Assembly (NCBI RefSeq): GCF_030345095.1
Contig: NZ_CP128360.1
Span: 5,704,001-5,768,000, forward strand
Source: Solwaraspora sp. WMMA2056
GTDB lineage: Bacteria; Actinomycetota; Actinomycetes; Mycobacteriales; Micromonosporaceae
Reading direction: 5' to 3'
Length of the DNA stretch: 64,000 nt
This document shows positions 60,119-64,000 of the stretch, piece by piece. The translations under genes and the position numbers were made by a program. How positions within the stretch are numbered: position 1 is the first letter of the stretch; the number at the start of each line of letters is the position of its first letter. The notes beneath the pieces are model-generated. The model did not search any database. It was given only the letters and a program-made list of their open reading frames with translations, and was not told where the DNA came from.

Positions 60119-61006
60119 ATGCGTATGTCACGTGTAGCGGCGGTAGCCGCCGCAGCCGCCCTGGCGCTGTCCGTGGCCGCCTGCGGCGACAACAGCGACG
60201 GTACGGGCAGTGAGAACCCTGATGTGGCGACGCCGACGTTCGAGGCCGGCACCACCATGGCCCGGCTCAGCGAAGCCGGAAAGATCACCGTCGGCACCAA
60301 GTTCGACCAGCCCGGCTTCGGCCTGCTCGGCCTCGACGGCAAGCCGGCCGGTTTCGACGTCGAGATCGCCAAGCTGATCGCGGCCGAGCTGGGCATCGAG
60401 GCCGACGACATCGAGTACGTGGAGGCTCCGTCGGCCGTCCGCGAGGAGGTCATCGAGCAGGGCCGAGTCGACATCGTGGTCGCCACCTACACGATCAACG
60501 ACGCCCGCAAGGAGCGGATCGACTTCGCCGGCCCGTACTACGTCGCCGGCCAGCACATCATGGTCGGCGCCGACGACGACTCGATCACCGGACCGGAGTC
60601 GTTCGAGGCCGGCGACAAGAAGGTCTGCTCGGTGCAGGGCTCCACCCCGGCGGAGAACATTCAGGAGTACCTGGCCAACGCCGGGGAGCAGCTGGTGCTC
60701 TTCGACGTCTACGACAAGTGCGTCGAGGCGCTGCGTGGCGGTCAGGTCGACGCGGTCACCACGGACAACGTGATCCTGCTCGGCTTCATCGCCGAGAACG
60801 AGGGCGAGTTCAAGCTGGCCGGTGAGCAGTTCACCGAGGAGCCGTACGGCATCGGGGTCGCCAAGGGTGACGACGCGTTCCGCGACTTCATCAACGACAC
60901 CCTGGAGAAGATCTACGAGGACGGTTCATACGCGCAGGCGTGGGAGTCCACCGCGGGCGCGTTCGACGACAACACCCCGACCGGCCCGGCCGTCGACCGC
61001 TACTGA
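60119..61006 (+). CDS. gluB: Glutamate-type ABC transporter substrate-binding lipoprotein
   Basis: A protein of 295 residues. Lipoprotein signal peptide with LSVAACGDNS (lipobox). The SBP_bac_3 fold follows: ITVGTKFDQPGFGLLGLDGKPAGFDVEIAKLIAAELG, VDIVVATYTINDARKERIDFAGPYYVAGQHIMV, and YGIGVAKGDDAFRDFIND. It captures glutamate or a related acidic amino acid outside the membrane. AAAAGGAGATC stands before ATG 60119. Gap of 82 bp from gluA. Confidence 0.9.
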   Translation: MRMSRVAAVAAAAALALSVAACGDNSDGTGSENPDVATPTFEAGTTMARLSEAGKITVGTKFDQPGFGLLGLDGKPAGFDVEIAKLIAAELGIEADDIEYVEAPSAVREEVIEQGRVDIVVATYTINDARKERIDFAGPYYVAGQHIMVGADDDSITGPESFEAGDKKVCSVQGSTPAENIQEYLANAGEQLVLFDVYDKCVEALRGGQVDAVTTDNVILLGFIAENEGEFKLAGEQFTEEPYGIGVAKGDDAFRDFINDTLEKIYEDGSYAQAWESTAGAFDDNTPTGPAVDRY

Positions 61007-61059
61007 CGACCGACCCGGTCACACCTGACCGATCGCGGCCGGCCCGGGGGCCATCTCGG

Positions 61060-61133
61060 CCCGGGTCGGCCGCCCGGCACCGGCCGGCCCGGGCCTCCTT
61101 GGTCCCCGGGTCGGCCGCCAGGCACCGGCCGGC
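61060..61133. repeat. 29-bp direct repeat in the gluB-gluC gap
   Basis: CCCGGGTCGGCCGCC-x-GGCACCGGCCGGC occurs at 61060-61088 and 61105-61133, 45 bp apart, with one mismatch. Each copy can fold on itself, so the gap may hold mRNA hairpins that set the high-gluB, low-gluC ratio usual in such operons. Confidence 0.7.
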
Positions 61134-61169
61134 AACCCCGGCGCACGCTTCGCAGGAAGGGTCCACCGC

Positions 61170-61877
61170 GTGAGAGTGCTCGTCGACCACTTCGACGTGT
61201 TCGTCGGAGGTTTCTGGCTCACCCTTCAGCTGTGCGTGCTCTCCGCGACCGGCGCGCTGCTGATCGGTACGTTCATCGCGATCCTGCGGATCTCCCCGGT
61301 GCCACCGCTGCGCTGGCTCGGCGGGGCGTACGTCACCGTCTTCCGCAACGTGCCGCTGACCATCGTGATGTTCTTCTCCGCCTTCGGCCTGCCTGCGCTC
61401 GGCTCCAACGCCGACTTTCTGCGGATTCCGGGGCTGAGCACGATCTTCAGCCGGCTCGGCATCGACCTGCCGTACTTCCGGTTCGCGGTGATCGCGCTCA
61501 GCGTGTACACCGGCGCGTTCGTCTGCGAGGCGCTGCGCAGCGGGATCAACGCGGTGCCGCCGGGGCAGGCCGAGGCCGCCCGGGCCATCGGGCTGACCTT
61601 CACCCAGAACCTGCGGCACGTCGTGCTGCCGCAGGCGTGGAAGGCGGCGATCGTTCCGCTCGGCAGCGTGATCATCGCGATGATCAAGAACTCGGCGCTC
61701 GCCGGCTTCTTCGGCGTCGTCGGTGACCTGTCGAACTCGGCGCAGAACCTGACCAGCGCGCTGGGTGAGCCGATCATCCCGGTCTTCGTCGGCATCTCGA
61801 TCGGCTTCCTGATCATGACCGTGCCGCTGGGGATGCTGCTCGACCGGGTCGAGGCCCGCCGGGCGGTGGCCCGGTGA
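61170..61877 (+). CDS. gluC: Glutamate-type ABC transporter permease GluC
   Basis: A protein of 235 residues with about five helices (for example FWLTLQLCVLSATGALLIGTFIAIL). The EAA loop is EALRSGINAVPPGQAEAARAIGLTFTQNLRHVVLPQAWKAAIVPLGS. Forms the membrane channel with GluD. GTG 61170 follows AGGAAGGG. It lies 163 bp after gluB, beyond the repeat-containing gap. Confidence 0.9.
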   Translation: MRVLVDHFDVFVGGFWLTLQLCVLSATGALLIGTFIAILRISPVPPLRWLGGAYVTVFRNVPLTIVMFFSAFGLPALGSNADFLRIPGLSTIFSRLGIDLPYFRFAVIALSVYTGAFVCEALRSGINAVPPGQAEAARAIGLTFTQNLRHVVLPQAWKAAIVPLGSVIIAMIKNSALAGFFGVVGDLSNSAQNLTSALGEPIIPVFVGISIGFLIMTVPLGMLLDRVEARRAVAR

Positions 61878-61947
61878 GCACCGTCGACGGCGGCCGGCCC
61901 ACGGTCGCGTACCAGGGACCGGGCCACATGAGCGAAGGATGGGCAGC

Positions 61948-62967
61948 GTGAGCCAGCAGAGCGTGCTGTACGACGCCCCCGGGCCACGCGCCCGGTTGGT
62001 CACCCTGATCGTCAGTGTGCTGTCGGCGGTCGCGGCTGCCGTCGCGGCGTACTTCCTGGTCTACCGGCCGCTCGCGGCCCGGGACCAGTTCACCATGGAC
62101 AAGTGGGGTCCGCTGGTCGACCCCGGCAACGAGGTGTTCAGCCAGGTCTGGTCGCTGCTCGGGCAGGGCATCCGGGCCACGCTGACCGCCGCCGGGCTGG
62201 CGATCGTGCTGTCGCTGCTGTTCGGCACCGCGCTGGCGGTGCTGCGGATCCAGCTCAAGGCGCTGATGCGGCGCCGATTCGTCGGTCTCGCCGCCCCGCT
62301 GGCGATCGCGGTACGGGCGGCGAGCTGGGTGCTCAACGGGGTGACGCGGTTCTGCGTCGAGGTGTTCCGCGGCCTGCCGGTGGTCATCACGATCTTCTTC
62401 GTGGCGCGCGGCCTGCCGGAGCTGGGGCTGGAGATCACCCTGCCGTTCGGCCACGAGATGCTGCCGTACCTGGTGCTGGGCCTGACGATCTACAACGGCG
62501 TGGTGATCGGTGAGATCGTGCGCTCCGGGATGGAGGGGCTGCCCTCGGGACAGCGGGAGGCCGCCGCCGCGATCGGGTTGACCTCGTTCCAGACCACCTG
62601 GATGATCCTGCTGCCACAGGCGTTCCGGATCATGCTGCCGGCGCTGATCAGCCAGCTGATCGTGGTGCTCAAGGACACCTCGCTGGGCTTCATCATCGGC
62701 TACCAGGAGACGCTGCTGATGGGCCGGACGATCATCCAGAACCTGCGCAACCCTATCCAGGTGTACATCGTGATCGGGGTGCTGTTCATCGCGGTCAACT
62801 ACGCGCTGTCCAAGCTGGCCGAGTTCGTTCAGCGAACCCTGGCCAGGGGGCGGCGTACCGCCGCGACTCCGCCGGCGGCGCCGCCACCGTCGACGACGGC
62901 GGCGGCCGGCCAGCAGCCAGGTACCCCCGCCGGTGGCGCGACGGCGGCAGCCACCCCCACCCCCTGA
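61948..62967 (+). CDS. gluD: Glutamate-type ABC transporter permease GluD
   Basis: A protein of about 339 residues. It has an N-terminal cytoplasmic tail, helices including LVTLIVSVLSAVAAAVAAYFLVY, and the EAA loop EIVRSGMEGLPSGQREAAAAIGLTSFQTTWMILLPQAFRIMLPALISQ. The C-terminal tail is low-complexity Pro/Ala/Thr (TAATPPAAPPPSTTAAAG). GTG 61948 has AAGGA about 8 nt upstream; ATG 61939 is the alternative. Last gene of gluABCD. Confidence 0.88.
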   Translation: MSQQSVLYDAPGPRARLVTLIVSVLSAVAAAVAAYFLVYRPLAARDQFTMDKWGPLVDPGNEVFSQVWSLLGQGIRATLTAAGLAIVLSLLFGTALAVLRIQLKALMRRRFVGLAAPLAIAVRAASWVLNGVTRFCVEVFRGLPVVITIFFVARGLPELGLEITLPFGHEMLPYLVLGLTIYNGVVIGEIVRSGMEGLPSGQREAAAAIGLTSFQTTWMILLPQAFRIMLPALISQLIVVLKDTSLGFIIGYQETLLMGRTIIQNLRNPIQVYIVIGVLFIAVNYALSKLAEFVQRTLARGRRTAATPPAAPPPSTTAAAGQQPGTPAGGATAAATPTP

Positions 62968-63016
62968 GACCCCCTGAGACCGCCCCCTGCCCCCTGCCCC
63001 CTGCCCATGATCGCGG

Positions 63017-63074
63017 CGATCTTGCACTTATCGACGGACAAACGCGACATTTGCTCTCGATAACTGCAAGATCG
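63017..63074. repeat. Palindromic intergenic element between gluD and rny
   Basis: Arms CGATCTTGCACTTATCGA (63017-63034) and TCGATAACTGCAAGATCG (63057-63074) pair at 17 of 18 positions around a 22-nt centre that has a small inverted repeat of its own (CAAA/TTTG). It lies in the convergent gap and could act as terminator for both genes. The lower GC of the arms stands out from the surroundings. Confidence 0.7.
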
Positions 63075-63122
63075 TCGAGGGAAGGGCGGGCGGGAGTAGG
63101 GGGCCGGGACAGGGCGGGGTTG

Positions 63123-64000
63123 TCAGCGGGCGATCTCGGTGACCCGTGACTCCCGGACGACCGTGACCCGGATCTGCCCCGGGTAGGTCAGTTCCTCCTC
63201 GACCTGCTTGGCCACGTCGCGGGCGAGCACCGCCGCCCCGATGTCGTCGACGTCGTCGGGCTTGACCATCACCCGGATCTCCCGGCCGGCCTGCATGGCG
63301 AAGACCTTCTCGACACCGACCTTGCCGGCGGCGATCTCCTCGATCCGCTCCAGCCGCTTGACGTACGCTTCGAGGCTTTCTCGCCGGGCACCCGGGCGCC
63401 CACCGGAGCAGGCGTCGGAAGCCTGGGTGAGGACCGCTTCGATGGTCTGCGGCAGCACCTCGTTGTGGTGGGCCTCGATCGCGTGGACGACGTCCTCGGT
63501 CTCCCCGTACTTGCGGGCGACGTCGGCGCCGATCAGCGCGTGGCTGCCCTCGACCTCGTGGGTCAGCGCCTTGCCGATGTCGTGCAGGAACGCGCAGCGC
63601 TTGATCAGGGGCACGTCCAACCGCAGCTCGGCGGCCATCACTCCGGCGATGTGGGCAGTCTCGACCAGGTGCTTGAGCACGTTCTGGCCGTACGAGGTGC
63701 GGTAGCGCAGCCGACCGAGGAGGGTGACCAGCTCCGGGTGGATCTCGGTGATACCCACGTCGACGAGGGCGTCCTCGGCCGCGCGGTGGCACAGCTGCTC
63801 GACCTCGCTGCGGGCGGTGTCGAAGACCTCCTCGATCCGGTGCGGGTGGATCCGGCCGTCGAGGACCAGCTTCTCCAGGGTCAGCCGGCCGATCTCCCGG
63901 CGCACCGGGTCGAAGCAGGACAGCAGGACGGCTTCCGGTGTGTCGTCGATGATGAGGTTGACCCCGGTGACGGACTCGAACGCCCGGATGTTGCGCCCCT
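63123..64000 (-). CDS. rny: Ribonuclease Y, C-terminal part (gene cut by window edge)
   Basis: The visible 292 codons contain the end of the KH domain ([35 protein letters not shown]) and the HD domain ([57 protein letters not shown]) through to [14 protein letters not shown]. It is an endoribonuclease that starts mRNA decay. The membrane anchor, coiled coil and start lie beyond 64000. The order gluABCD-rny is expected in this family of organisms. Confidence 0.93.
   Translation of the reverse strand, partial: GRNIRAFESVTGVNLIIDDTPEAVLLSCFDPVRREIGRLTLEKLVLDGRIHPHRIEEVFDTARSEVEQLCHRAAEDALVDVGITEIHPELVTLLGRLRYRTSYGQNVLKHLVETAHIAGVMAAELRLDVPLIKRCAFLHDIGKALTHEVEGSHALIGADVARKYGETEDVVHAIEAHHNEVLPQTIEAVLTQASDACSGGRPGARRESLEAYVKRLERIEEIAAGKVGVEKVFAMQAGREIRVMVKPDDVDDIGAAVLARDVAKQVEEELTYPGQIRVTVVRESRVTEIAR

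Overview
The window is high-GC actinobacterial DNA. Gene content and order (sigma factor, dtxR, lexA / nrdR-nrdJ, hflX, miaA, miaB, gluABCD, rny), GTG/TTG starts and lipoprotein style all fit the Micromonosporaceae (Micromonospora or a close relative). This assignment is inferred from gene content and order; no rRNA gene is present.

Layout. 0.1-7.5 kb holds a primary-like sigma factor, a protein acetyltransferase/deacetylase pair (Pat-like plus AcuC), a sulfurtransferase, a DtxR/IdeR-type metal regulator and a lipoprotein. 7.6-13.2 kb holds a solo TnpB element with both hairpin ends, a TRM11-like methyltransferase, the rifamycin-protection helicase HelR with a perfect 19-bp inverted repeat (RAE-like) in front of it, and a small HTH gene behind a doubled 17-bp operator. 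13.2-27.2 kb is a zone of decay. It contains a truncated hydrolase, a histidine kinase split by an in-frame TAA, an FtsX permease with an internal deletion, an ABC permease and a TauD-type dioxygenase that have both lost their 5' ends head to head, and an antitoxin stub joined to half an MFS exporter. Intact genes lie between them: response regulator, ECF sigma factor, metallo-hydrolase, two alpha/beta hydrolases and two AraC regulators.

27.3-40.6 kb contains a CGNR regulator with a divergent hydrolase, a DUF2332 gene and a cell-surface polysaccharide locus. The locus has a phosphoglycosyl transferase, an LCP ligase, and a seven-gene, mostly translationally coupled operon running from an uncharacterised anchored protein through three glycosyltransferases, a polymerase/ligase and a flippase-like protein to a Tat-exported beta-helix protein. 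Together they would build, flip, polymerise and attach a glycan.

40.6-64 kb is mostly core chromosome. It has the B12-dependent ribonucleotide reductase NrdJ, interrupted by a 409-residue intein directly before its radical cysteine, with NrdR upstream; LexA with two SOS boxes; a VYG-repeat membrane protein; HflX; malic enzyme; MiaA and a LigB-like gene; a DUF349 coiled-coil protein; a secreted CBM2-pectate lyase with a LacI-type operator; MiaB; a glutamate-type ABC transporter gluABCD; and the 3' part of rny, cut by the window edge. No rRNA, tRNA or CRISPR array was recognised.
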